A DNA stretch of 64,000 nucleotides, from contig JAJOZX010001576.1 in the NCBI GenBank assembly GCA_023014485.1, forward strand, positions 371,001 to 435,000, in the 5' to 3' direction. The translations under genes were made by a program, and so were the position numbers. Origin of the DNA: Bathynomus jamesi (lineage: Eukaryota > Arthropoda > Malacostraca > Isopoda > Cirolanidae). Position 1 is the stretch's first letter. Each line of letters starts with the position of its first letter. Below, piece after piece: positions 12,779-22,983 of the stretch. Under the pieces are notes generated by a model that did no database searches, was not told the DNA's origin, and worked only from the letters and a program-made list of their open reading frames with translations.

Positions 12779-13275
12779 TTATATTTTGTTCCAAGAATGA
12801 ATCTGAATTACTGTAATGTAATAAGTGGAATTAATGTGATTATTAATTAATGCGATTTCACCTAACTCTTAATTAGAAATTTGTTTCCTGTTAACCGCCG
12901 AGAGAGATTAATTTTAAAATCGCAGTTGGTATGCCTAGAGACTACAGTATAGTCGGTTTTAAAATTTACAGTTGGTAACCGTGCGCCTTGTTTTCAAATA
13001 GATTTTTGCTTATTTTTGTGATAGGAAGACGCATTGTTCGATAGTGCTTTTAATGTAAATTCTGTTGATTATAGACTCTTTCAATGCCATATTCATCTTA
13101 ATTCTGCCCACCTTTAATCACCGTGTTTCTAGTTAAATTGAATAAAATCATATAAAATCTGTTTCGTGCTTCGACTTCCCACATGTTAGGCCTAATCAGA
13201 CACACGCTCCCGACTCAGCCAAGCTTTATACAGTTAAACAAAATTCAGTATAGAAAAGCTGTTAAAGTTTGTAAT
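12779..13275 (+). repeat. Diverged ~490 bp dispersed repeat, copy 1
   Basis: Aligned by eye with 39220-39710 in the same orientation. Shared blocks in the same order include GTGATTATTAATTA, TAGAAATTTGTTT, CCGAGAGAGA, TTTAAAATTTACAGTTGG, GCGCCTTGTTTT, CATATAAAATCTGTT and CATGTTAGGCCTAAT. There are indels and no coding frame. It could be the untranslated end of a retroelement or an old segmental duplication. This copy ends where the mariner fragment begins. Confidence 0.65.
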
Positions 13276-13660
13276 GCAGAGTAAGTCCGATATAACAAAT
13301 ATAAGTATTTTTCAAAGGCGTGGGGTGGGGGGTGGCGGACCACTTAGGGGCGCCCTGTTTCTCAATACACTTAGTCCAGCGATCTACAAGCTTCCTAATG
13401 CCATCACAAAAGAATGTCTTTGGCTGTGTTCGTAGCCAGTCATGCACCGCCTCCTTCAGGTCATCATCGCCTTGGAATCGTTGACCTCTCAAAGCGTCTT
13501 TTAGTGATCCAAACGGGTAAAAATCCGAAGGTGGCAGGTCTGGACTGTAGGCTGGATGGTCGAGAACTTCGAATTTAAGTCTTTGAAGGCATTTTCTAGT
13601 CTGTGCAGCGGTATGAGGGCGCGCATTGTCGTGTAACAGAATAACACCTTCCCGTTGCAA
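13262..13660 (-). pseudogene. Mariner transposase, C-terminal part
   Basis: The minus-strand translation reads EGVILLHDNARPHTAAQTRK, then YSPDLPPSDFYPFGSLKDAL. These are the second and third catalytic aspartate regions of a DD34D mariner transposase: HDN, and SPDLPPSDF 34 residues later. The end with a conserved DRW..C (RWTKCIE) is also present. The N-terminal HTH and the first Asp are missing. It ends next to, and head-to-head with, the plus-strand mariner piece that begins at about 13660, so the two copies form an inverted pair. Confidence 0.9.
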
Positions 13661-13749
13661 GGAAGTTCAAAGCGCAGCCGTCAGCAGGTAAAGTTATGCT
13701 AACACTGTTTTGGGATGCACGAGGCCCTATCATTGAACATTATCTAGAG

Positions 13750-14591
13750 CAGGGGTGGGGAAACTTTTCAGTACCAAGGGCGAAAATCGATAACATAAAC
13801 ACCTCCGCGGGCGTCTGGCAAATTTTATACAGCGTGTCCCAAAGAAATGTATACCCACTTTGTTCGATAATACCAGCTATGAGGATAATAATATATATTA
13901 CTTTTTATGTTTTTTAATAAAGAATTTTCTCCTGAATCTAAATATGTAATTAGTTTATAAATTGAAGAACAAAAAGTTACAGATGTTTAAATTATAATTA
14001 TTATTTTCGAGACTTCATGTGCGATATTTTCTAATATTTTAACCGACTGTTTTGAGATACTTATGTTTAGTGTTGATATTGAAGCATAAATGTTGTAATT
14101 ATTAGTTAATTCAAAAAAATTTACAAATTCCATGGTTAAATGACACTTTATCTAAGATGTTCGACGTCTTCCAGAACGTTGTTTTTGTAAGTTTTGCACA
14201 GTGCCGTCGGTTTCAAACTTATCTCGTATACGTGCAAAAATATTAGAAAATATCGCACATGAAGTCTCGAAAATAATAATTATAATTTAAACATCTGTAA
14301 CTTTTTTGTTTTTCAATTTTTAATAAAAAATAATTACATTTAGATTCAGGAGGAAATTCTTTATTAAAAAACATATAAAAAGTAATATATTTATTATCCT
14401 CATAGCTGGTATTATCGAACAAAGTGGGTATACATTTCTTTGGGACACGCTGTATATAAGATGTATTTTAAAAAGCTATTTGCTGGGCTGTAAATAAATA
14501 ATTTTTAGTAAATAATAAATACCTAAGCGGGCGAATTGAAATTAGCTCGTGGGCGAAATTTCGCCCGCGGGCGAGGGTTTCCCCACCCCTG
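13750..14591. mobile_element. Non-autonomous hAT element, 842 bp
   Basis: Exact terminal inverted repeats CAGGGGTGGGGAAAC / GTTTCCCCACCCCTG and an exact 8-bp duplication ATCTAGAG (13742-13749 and 14592-14599). The ends match the CAGGGGTGGGCAAAC type common among animal hAT MITEs. Subterminal GGGCGAAA/GCGGGCG repeats are present on both sides. The middle is occupied by a younger mariner-type MITE (13830-14452). Confidence 0.92.
13830..14452 (-). mobile_element. Palindromic mariner-type MITE carrying a transposase HTH remnant
   Basis: TA on both sides and ends CAGCGTGTCCCAAAGAAATG / CATTTCTTTGGGACACGCTG, with about 170 bases of each arm nearly perfectly inverted. On the minus strand near 14235-14160 the phrase RDKFETDGTVQNLQ, then SGRRR, can be read. 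This resembles the DNA-binding HTH linker of mariner-like transposases (RRKFE.TGSV.N.P.SGRP). It therefore seems to be an internally deleted transposon, not a random hairpin. It lies within the hAT element at 13750-14591. Confidence 0.85.
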
Positions 14592-14784
14592 ATCTAGAGC
14601 GTGGAACTACAGTAACAAGTGCATCGTATTCTGATATGCTTCGGAATGCGTTAAAGCAAGCAATTCGCACAAAATGGAGAGGGAGATTGTCGGAAGGTGT
14701 TATTCTGTTACACGACAATGCGCGCCCTCATACCGCTGCACAGACTAGAAAATGCCTTCAAGAACTTAAATGTAAGTGTAAACA

Positions 14785-17700
14785 AAACACAAATAGCGCG
14801 CACAATTTTTCCAACATCTCGGACACAATACGGCTGCTAAGTCTTATACAGCTGACACAGCTGGGAAACCTCGAGCCGGATCGCTACGTGGCAAGAAGCT
14901 ACCAGAACAGGTAGGCGGGAACGGATCCATCTCGGAGGACCACAAGGCTACAAAACACGCGATATCAAAGGACAACGAACTTAAAATGCACAAGTGGCAA
15001 TGCAAAACAAAGAGCATAAACATTGTCCTGGCAAATATTCAAGGAATAAAACCGAACAATTCACTAAACAAAGTTTCGTACCTGAAAGGTTTTATGGACG
15101 AAACAAGGGCGGACATTGCATGCCTCACAGAAACACATCTTAAAGACTACCAACTGCGATAACTGCGAACACTATCGATAAGAAAGAATTGCATATCGAT
15201 GGATTCAACTTAGTAACGAGCTGATAGAACAGCGCGACGAAAAGGTGGCTGTGCTATTTATATACATAAGGCATATGCCAGAGACGGTAATAAGTAAATC
15301 AAATAGTTTCGTGGAAACCCTTGCAGTGAAAATAGAGAAACTGAACGTGGTATTGATAGTCCTCTATAGACCTCCAAACTCTCCGAATGAAAAATTTTCG
15401 GATGCCATTGATGATATCAGAACCCTAATAAAGTCTGTAAATTCTCCATCCCCTAATATAATATTCTGCGGCGATTTTAATTTCCTATTTATAAAATATA
15501 AAAAGGTGGGTAGAAATATATTTATATAGCAAGATAAGTGGGGCACAAGAGAGGACCAGGAGCAAGTAAAAATGCTGATGGCTTTCAAACGAGTTTATGC
15601 TGACACAGGAGATAACAGAAAATACTAGGAAAATTAACTGCCTAGATCTGGTATTCACAAGTAACATGAACTTGACTGCGAATATAAAAATAACTCCAAC
15701 TATTATCTCAGACCACAATATAATCGAGTTATCAACAAATATGGCGATAACTTTAAAAGACAATACACACACGGAAGGAAGAAGCAAATTTGGGGCTTTT
15801 GACTTAAACTCCAAGACCATAAATTGGGAAGGAATCAGATCACACATGGCCCAAATAGTGGAGAACAGTTTTCGAGAATAAAACAACTGAGCAAATACTA
15901 ACAACCGTGGAAGAAAAGACTGAGAATTTTGGAAAAATATGCTCCGAAAGCACAGCCAAAAGGAAAGAGCAACTGGCTAGAGAGGCAAAAGAGAAGAATA
16001 TTCCACAAAAGAGTAGCGACGAAGTTAGCTAATTGCGGAGATGACAATGCCAGGAAAGTAAACGAGAGAATCGATTGGGAAATAAACGCTGATGAAGGGC
16101 CATACAGAAAGGGAAGAGGAAAAGGCGGTAGAAGCAATAAAGGAAAATCCAAAATACTACTTCAGCTATGCGAAAAGGAAAACAAAAACCCGCGCTACTA
16201 TCGGGCCCTTAAGGAAAGGAAATAATGAACTAACAGGACACTTAAGGAAAGGAAATAATGAACTAACAGGACGATCTAAAAGAAATATCTGAAACATTGA
16301 GAGCCCAGTATGAATCTGTCTTCAGTACCCCAAAAAGTGACAAAGCGATACCTGACATAGATGCATTCTTCAAAGAGAAATTGCAAGGAGAATGTATAAC
16401 AGACTTTGATTTTATTCCAGAAGATGTAGCGAGAGCTATAGGACAAATGAAATCTCATTCAGCTGCAGGTCCGGACAAATGGAACGCACTATTAATTAAA
16501 AACTGTAAAAATGAAATAGCTACACCCTTATACTGGATATGGAGAAGATTCCTAGACACGGGGGAAATATCGAGCATCTTGAAAAGAGCAAACATCGTCC
16601 CTCTATATAAAGGCGGGGATATATCTGAAGCAAAGAACTATAGGCCAGTGTCATTGTCGTCCCACCTCACCAAAATATTTGAAAGAATAGTCAGAGAAAA
16701 TCTGACTTCTTGAAGACATTGGAAAGATTCAACGAAAATCAACACTGATTCCGATCAGAAAGATCATGCCTATCACAGTGACAGTATCACAGCTTATAGA
16801 GCATTATAACAATGTCCTAGATGCACTTGAAGACAATGAAAACTATGTCATATACACGGATTTTGCTAAAGTTTTCGACAAATGCGATCATGGTATAATA
16901 GCACATAAAATGAAACATGGGAATAACAGGCCAAGTGGGAAAATGGATCTACAACTTCTTCAGAAAACGACTACATGTGGTCAAAATTCAAGGTGTATCA
17001 TCATCAGAATCAGAAGTACGCAGCTCAGTACCACAAGGTACAGTGCTGGCCCCACTCCTGTTCATTATCATGCTAACAGACACAGACAGTGGAGTAAACA
17101 GCAACAGTATCAGTATAGTAACATCATTTGCAAATGATACAAAGATCAGCAGAAAAATCAGCGATGCAAACGAAGTAGAGGCCTTGCAGAGGGACTCAAA
17201 ACAAAATATACAAATGGTCAGAAGACAATGACATTTAACACCGAGAAATTTCAGCTCTTGAGATATGGCAGAAATGAGGAACTTAAAAAGACTGCATATT
17301 ATGCTTCAGATAGACAAGAAATTCAGAGAAGCACGAAAGCGGTTGACTTTGGGAGTAATAATGACCGATGATGCCAAATTCGAGACGCAAAATCAGATAG
17401 CAATAAACAAAGCAAAAAGAGTCGCGGGACAGGTACTAAGAACGTTCAAAATGATTCCCTTGGTGAGAACACTGATCATACCAAAATTTGAATACTGCTC
17501 AGTTTTGACGTCCCCATATAAAAAGGAAGGAATTAATAAACTAGAAGAAACGCGCACACATTTCATAACCAAGATTAATGGCTGCAAAGAACTCAACTAC
17601 TGGGAAAGACTACGTAAACTAAATCTGTACTCCCTGGAAAGAAGAGAGAGGTATACCATAATCTACATATGGAAAATTATCGAAAAACTGGTACCAAACC

Positions 17701-18050
17701 TCAAACTAAACCCAATTACCATCCAGACAACGTTGGAAAATAGGGGAGGCAGAATGTGTAGTGTTCCCAAATTAAAGGCCCGACAAGGGACCTCCTCAAC
17801 TCTGAAGGAAAATAGCTTGGTTGTCAGGGGGCCAAGAATTTTCAACCAGCTTCCAAAGGACCTCCGAAACATTACAGGGGTCAAAGTTGGTCTTCAAGAG
17901 AAGACTAGATCTCTGGCTCAGGGCGGTACCAGATGAGCCGGGTGTACCTAGCTATGTACAGTGGAGAGCGCAAGAGAGCAATTCGCTCCACCAAGCCAGG
18001 ACTAGAGGCGGGGCCACCAGCTTGACCTTCGTGTGAAGAAAGACCAACGC
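14785..18050 (+). mobile_element. Non-LTR retrotransposon (LINE), nearly full ORF2, inactivated
   Basis: From about 15000 the translation reads INIVLANIQGIKPN and DIACLTETHLKDY (endonuclease start), then VLIVLYRPPN and NIIFCGDFN (endonuclease catalytic region). About 15700 follows SDHNIIELS, then a basic linker. RT motifs follow at 16450-17140 (SAAGPDKWN, IVPLYKGGD, KNYRPVSLSSH, TDFAKVFDKCDHG, SSVPQGTVLAPLLF, and a degraded FANDTK for the catalytic FADD). Then come VIMTDDAKFETQN, ELNYWERLRKLNLYSLERR and the DEPGVP tail. The protein is broken into at least six frames. The catalytic second position D is N in FANDT. The family resembles the CR1/jockey superfamily. A 3' fragment of the same family is at 3310. 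Confidence 0.88.
16208..16273. repeat. 33-bp tandem duplication inside the LINE
   Basis: The block beginning CTTAAGGAAAGGAAATAATG and ending CAGGACA (or CAGGACG) occurs twice in direct succession with almost no change. It is a local slippage event in an already broken ORF. Confidence 0.9.
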
Positions 18051-18103
18051 ACGGAACCCAAACAAGGTTAACAAGGTATATATGGTTCTATCTTTGGTTA
18101 ATA

Positions 18104-18571
18104 TTGGTTATTTCACCGTCACACCCAGTTAAAACAATACCATATATTAAATCCCCATTAATAACTAAGAAAATATGCATCTTGTGCAAATTGGTCTAAA
18201 TATTTTTTTTAATAATAATTATGATTGCTATTTTTTGGCGTTTACATGTATGTATACACTATTTTGGTCAGTTTTACTTTTTTTCATATTTCTGGTTACT
18301 GTTTCAAGTTCTGGCTCTTTTATTTATTTATTTATTTTTTTAAAATTCTAATTGGATTCAGTTTGGTGGTATTTGCGATAGAATTATGACGTGCCGTTCG
18401 TGTGTTTCGACTTTGAGGACCTGATTCGCCATGTAGGTCTAGGTTAGGTGAAGATATCTCGAAAACTACGCATTTGCACAGGAAACGGATATCACATTTG
18501 TGCAAAACGACTCAAAACTGACCAGAAATTTTTTTTTCTCGTCAAAAAACCCAACTGGGTGTAATAACCAA
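18104..18571. repeat. Possible MITE with short inverted ends
   Basis: TTGGTTATTTCACC...CACACCCAGTT at the left has a counterpart AACTGGGTGTAATAACCAA at the right. The interior also has inverted words (TTGGTCAGTTTTAC / AAAACTGACCAG; TTGTGCAAA / TTTGCACA). No clear target duplication. Confidence 0.45.
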
Positions 18572-18699
18572 TTTTTACCCTATCTTTTATTACCCTCAAG
18601 TATATTATACTATTTTATGGGATATATATCCTTCCAATAAAGCTTATTAGCATATAAATTATATATAGTAAGGCATATTTATCATAAAGGTGAATTTAA

Positions 18700-18834
18700 A
18701 GAATCCAGACAGCAGTTCAGAGAGTTCATAACAGCTTTGTAACATGTTAAATAAATTAGGTTAGATTAAACTGTTAGGTTGGTTATGTTAGTTTAATAAT
18801 TGGGGTCTGTGAACTCTAAATTGCGTCTGGATTT
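18700..18834. repeat. MITE with AATCCAGAC ends, copy 1
   Basis: Left GAATCCAGACAGCAGTTCAGAG is inverted to right GAACTCTAAATTGCGTCTGGATT. The centre holds GGTTAGATTAAAC and GTTAGGTTGG. A longer element with the same ends is at 26763-27212. Confidence 0.6.
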
Positions 18835-19073
18835 TTTAATTTTGCCATAATCCGTATGAGGAGTCAATGACTAGTATTAATTGATCACTAACCCCAAATG
18901 ATGCGTAAATGATCTTCATTCATTGAATGTTTAGGATTGCAAACGCGTTACCATTAAGATCAAAAGTGTTTGTGATCAAAGAATTATCATGGAATTATCA
19001 TTGATCATAACTAATCAATTTATAGGACTACTTTTAATGATCATTCACTGATCATACTTAAATTTCATAAGAG

Positions 19074-19269
19074 GGATCACCTGAAGACTAGAGCCCCCAT
19101 GTATTATTTTTTTGTTTTACAGTACCAAAATAATAATAAATTATTAAATTGAATTCCCGGTTAGGTCAACTGTACGCCCTTGACGATTGGTTAGGTTAAG
19201 TCGTGATATTTTCATTAGTTTTAACGAAAATATCACATTGGTGGTTTTACTAGTGTCTTCAGGTGATCC
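19074..19269. repeat. Palindromic CCTAA-core MITE, GGATCACCTGAAGA ends
   Basis: Ends GGATCACCTGAAGAC / GTCTTCAGGTGATCC are inverted. The inside has the core GGTTAGGTCAACTGTACGCCC, TTGACGATTGGTTAGGTTAAG, and CGTGATATTTTC. That core is shared with the MITEs at 21750 and 53667. Flanks CATAAGAG/GAAAAGAG may be a decayed 8-bp duplication. Confidence 0.75.
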
Positions 19270-19479
19270 GAAAAGAGCATTTGAAATTTAAGAACACGAA
19301 TAAATGCGCTATTAGAGCTATTAAGTACTACATATTACTCATGATGCTGATTTGGTTGATAGTTATTTAACGATAACGATAAATTAGATAAGAAATTAGG
19401 TCACCGTTGGGAATATTTAAATTGTTGGTCATAATTGCTGGCAGTTGATTAAAACTAGGAAAATCAAGCAATTAAGCCG

Positions 19480-19680
19480 TGGACTTCGTTAACCTTGGTT
19501 TTGCTTCCGCCCGAATTGTTCATTCTGACGAAGCTTGTTACTCCACCTTAGACCTACAGTTTACCGTGGAATCCGAACCACGCCCCCACCAACAGCCCAG
19601 CGTCAACCACTAGGCTACCCAGGGTACCCATTTATTTACTAATCATTGTGGAAGGATGAACGGCTGGGTTTGGGTGGCCT
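19480..19680 (-). repeat. tRNA-like SINE (family B), partial copy
   Basis: On the minus strand: AAATGGGTACCCTGG, CCTAGTGGTTGACGCTGG (A-box-like), GTGGTTCGGATTCCACGG (B-box-like), CTGTAGGTCTAAGGTGGAG, and the tail ending GGGCGGAAGCAAAACCAAGG. The same order occurs at 24380 and 36545, and the tail alone at 45045. Confidence 0.75.
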
Positions 19681-19844
19681 ATGAGTATGTTTTGTAATCT
19701 GTGTTATCCTAGTTCAATCTAAGCCTATTGGTAATTTTACACCAAAGATTAGGGAATTTAATTATTTATAGTATGTGTCAAAAATATAATTTTCTGTAAA
19801 ATGAGATGCATTTCACTTAAATACGTGAAATGAATGAATGATGC

Positions 19845-20356
19845 AAACCACAAGGAAAAAGAATAATTCCAAGGCCTTTCGCGTATTATTAGTTACGTTT
19901 CACCTTCGTAACTTTAAGACTGTATCATGATTTGTATTCACCATTTTTCTTTTCTATTTATTTCTCTTATATCATTTTCTATTATTTCGAAGATTATTTA
20001 AATTTTCATTTGTAATGACAGAGTTAACTAAATGCAACATTATTTTATTTTCCACAAATTCTATTTATATTTGACATTTTCGTATGTAAAAATAGAAATG
20101 AATCTCAGACTTTTACCTGAAAAGCTGTCATACTTCCCAAGGGCATATTCACATAAGAATACCATAATTAAACCACTAAAGTTAAATGTTAATCCTAACA
20201 TTGCGTAAACCAATATGGATGTAATGTATATGTAATGTGTTCTTTCTGAATAATTATTTATTATTAAGCAATACACCTCGCCAGGGTGTGTTGACAGTAT
20301 TGCTGTATACACGAAAGGTCTTTGAATAATTTTTTTTCCCTGTGGGTTTGCATCAC
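19845..20356. mobile_element. Inverted Penelope-like terminal pair
   Basis: Left GCAAACCACAAGGAAAAAG, AATAATTCCAAGGCCTTTCG and right ACGAAAGGTCTTTGAATAA with CCTGTGGGTTTGCATCA are inverted copies of the same terminal sequence. It recurs at the ends of the Penelope-like pair at 50113-51470. The CTCG(C)CAGGGTGTGTTGACAG phrase next to the right end fits it too. No reverse transcriptase is left inside this copy. Confidence 0.65.
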
Positions 20357-20369
20357 ACAATATATATAT

Positions 20370-20875
20370 ATATATATATGCGCCCGCGCATAAATCTTAC
20401 AGTAGCGTAGCCTATAGGCCAAATCTTTCGTCACTGAAGTTTTAGATTGTTCTTTACGTTAGACCTCCATTAAGTTTACTGTTATTATTTTGTAATGCTT
20501 ATATTATCAGTTATTTCTAAAGCTATCATGAGCACAGTAATCATCATCAGCAGATATGACGTAGTCTCGAGAGTAGAGTTCTAGACAGTGTAATAAAAAC
20601 CATTTCCCATCAAGTCCCAAATTAATGCAATAATTAATTGTTTTCATTGATGTAAAAACAAAAGAAAAATTGACAGGCAGTTCATTATTAATACTTATAA
20701 GTAATACAATAAGTCCAAACCATACAATTTGTTACTCCCTTCCTAAAACTGGAAACGGCTGTAGCCGCAGGGGAGAAATCACCAGGTACAGATAGCTTAA
20801 GAAATCTGAGGTTGGCGGAACAACCCGTCTGTGGATAAGAACTCCAAAAATATCTTTTTTAATTTACGCATACTT
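20370..20875. other. No recognisable gene
   Basis: Short TA run at 20361-20380 and AT-rich sequence. No coding or repeat signal recognised. Confidence 0.4.
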
Positions 20876-20879
20876 CACA

Positions 20880-21080
20880 GCGTCCGTAGCTCAGCGGATA
20901 ACCGTTTTCCTATAAGCGAAGTGGAGACACTGAAGTCGGGGTTTCGAATACTGGTGATGCTGTAATAATAATAATAATAATGCAGGAGTTAGAGCAATGG
21001 GCCGCATTAGTTGGCCTGAGCACTGTGCCAGGTTGTCCCTCTTCGCTCTTTATACATGGGTGGAATTATTTTCTTATACG
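20880..21080 (+). repeat. tRNA-derived SINE with TAA tail (family A), copy 1
   Basis: The start GCGTCCGTAGCTCAGCGG resembles a tRNA A box. GTCGGGGTTTCGAATACT resembles a B box, the two about 40 bases apart as in a tRNA. A (TAA)n run follows, then GGGCCGCATTAGTTGGCCTG and AGCACTGTGCCAG. The same head, TAA run and GCCGCATTA tail recur at 30422-30585. The head is degenerate at several tRNA positions, so it is a SINE and not a tRNA gene. Confidence 0.75.
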
Positions 21081-21084
21081 TGGT

Positions 21085-21745
21085 GGATGGATTGCTCAGT
21101 TAAGGAAATCTGAAAGTCAACTTCCTGAATAGACATCCACCATTAACTAATAGAGCGAGAGAAAATTTGTTCCAAATTCCAACAGTAGATGGCGACTCCG
21201 GCATTTTCAAGGAAAAAGTCTAATGGAGTTGGCGTTCTTTATTAATTATTTATTATTAAATAAATAAATTATTTACTTTATTATTAAATAAGTAATTTAT
21301 TTTATTATTTACACACTTAAGCCCAATTTTGCATTCAATCGTGCAGCTCCTTTGGAGGAACTGCACAACTGGATCGGTCCTGGAAGTCTGCACTAATATT
21401 TTCAATAGTTTTACCATTACGTGGTCGCTCATGGAGCGAGGTACTAGCCAATACGCGTTGTTCAGTCGTGTAGTTGCTACTATCACGCATTTCAAATGGG
21501 TTTGAAAGAAAAACGAAAATCAATTAGTATTTTACTAGGGTGACGAGACATTGTGGACACCCTGTAGTTGCACCAAGAAACAGTTTAAAGAAGGGTATTC
21601 ATAATTTAAGAAAAAATTTTGGTTGTAAAGAAAACAATTTTTTAATTTAACTCATTTTTTTCTGAGTGCGTCAAAATGCGCTTCGATTTTACAGAAAACT
21701 TCATAATTTTATCGGAGAAACATTCCTAAGAAAATTAATGAAAAT
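21085..21745. other. No supported gene
   Basis: TTATTAAATAAATAA runs near 21245-21305. A minus-strand trace at 21380-21490 (SMSDHVMVKL) is not enough to name a family. Confidence 0.4.
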
Positions 21746-21749
21746 AACC

Positions 21750-22057
21750 GGTACTTAGGTATTATCGGGACTACCAAACTGTTTATTATGTATTTTTGCT
21801 TTCGTCATTTTCGTTTAAACTAACGAAAATATCACAACTTAAACCTAACCAATCATCAAGGGCGTTCAGTTGACCTAACAGGGCGTTCAGTTGACCTAAC
21901 CGGGCGTTCAGTTGACCAACTGAATGCCCGGTTAGGTCAACTGTACGCCCTTGATGATTGGTTAGGTTGAGTTGATATTTTCGTTAGTTTAAATGAAAAT
22001 GACGAGAGCAAAAATACATAATAAACAGTTTGGTAGTCCCGATAATACGTAAGTACC
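21750..22057. mobile_element. Palindromic MITE with 8-bp duplication
   Basis: Ends GGTACTTAGGTATTATCGGG / CCCGATAATACGTAAGTACC are inverted. They are flanked by an exact 8-bp duplication AAATAACC (21742-21749 and 22058-22065), which suggests hAT-type mobilisation. The arms include CATTTTCGTTTAAACTAACG and the CCTAACC...GTTGACCTAAC core. Three successive copies of GGGCGTTCAGTTGACC(TAAC) near 21865-21918 lie on one side only. No coding capacity. Confidence 0.85.
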
Positions 22058-22189
22058 AAATAACCTTATTCGCGTCCTAATTTTGTTGAAAAATTGTAAT
22101 CACCGAGACCCATTTTGGATTTGAATTAAAAGTAACTTTTATAAAATGTTCAGCTCTCTCGTTGTATAATTTTGTGGGTCTTTGTCGTG

Positions 22190-22380
22190 GCCATGTCGCG
22201 ACGCCGCTTCTATTAGATAAGCGAAGTTAAGTTACCTTGGGTCGTCTTTTCATTGGTTTGATGGGTGACAATCTTACCCGTACGGATGATGTGACAACTC
22301 GTGGTTCGGATCATGGGTAAAGCTCGTAGGTCCCCTCCGTCGGATGACCTTTCCCTCTACGAAGGAGATTAAACATCAAA
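22190..22380 (+). repeat. 5S rRNA-derived SINE, best-preserved copy
   Basis: The plus strand reads TAGATAAGCGAAGTTAAG, then GGGTCG, then TTTGATGGGTGACAATCTTA. These correspond to the A box (GAAGTTAAGC) and C box (TGGATGGGTGACC) of 5S rRNA with the normal spacing. The tail is CTCGTGGTTCGGATCATGGG, GTAGGTCCCCTCCG and GAAGGAGATTAAAC. An intact 5S gene would be about 120 bases with pairing ends. Here the 5S part is diverged and fused to a SINE tail. Confidence 0.75.
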
Positions 22381-22384
22381 ACGT

Positions 22385-22978
22385 GTAATTTTTCGAAGCC
22401 CTCCCCGTCCCCCCTATTTTTCTTCCCCGATTGCATTTACCTCTCGGAAAGAAACTCCTTCGGGCTACACGTTTTTTGAATAGTCAAGTCGAGGTCGATG
22501 GACTGTACTTCGATCCATTTCAGTCGCGTAGGTGATGTCAACAATAGATTTTTAACTCTCAATTCGGACATGACGAACGGGGGTACACCTGTTTTGTAGT
22601 TTCATTGCTGGTGGTCTTCGTGGTCAGTTTTCGCGCATCAGATGATTTGTGTGTTGAACTTTGACAGTATTCCGATAACCGATGCATTTAATATATCAAA
22701 ATATTTAGCAATTTCTCTCACTTCGTGCTAAATATTATTTATGACATTTGCGAGCGTAAACTGTAGGCTTCTAGAATATTCCTTATTAAACTATCCAGAA
22801 GACGCGTACAAAATGCCCAAATTATTTTGACTGGACATCGTGTATGCAGCCTTAGTAAACGGTGAATCTTTAGACTAAAACTGCAATTCCATTGACATAG
22901 GCTCCAAATCGTCTAATCCCAAATGCGTTAAGTATGTTGGGTAAAACGTCTTTGGAAATGTTCCGGCATCACTCTACA
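22385..22978. other. No recognisable gene
   Basis: Mixed-composition sequence with a C-rich segment near 22400. No motif recognised. Confidence 0.4.
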
Positions 22979-22983
22979 ATATA

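Larger units (their letters stand above)
13660..14780 (+). pseudogene. Mariner transposase core, split by a hAT insertion
   Basis: Plus-strand 13690-13749 reads MLTLFWDARGPIIEHYLE (first catalytic Asp, the FWD motif). The frame resumes after the hAT element at 14592 with RGTTVTSASYSDMLR, KWRGRLSEGVILLHDNARPH and QTRKCLQELK. The N-terminus and everything after the second Asp are missing. At about 14775 the sequence passes into the LINE at 14.8 kb. Flanking ATCTAGAG duplications mark the insertion, so removing the element leaves one continuous mariner segment. Confidence 0.9.

Noticed and set aside
15485..15904. Minus-strand hydrophobic frame
   Set aside because: Antisense to the LINE endonuclease/linker; AT-rich antisense gives spurious hydrophobic residues.
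20880..20965. tRNA gene
   Set aside because: A and B boxes are degenerate, anticodon arm poor, and followed by a SINE tail shared with 30422 and 53938.
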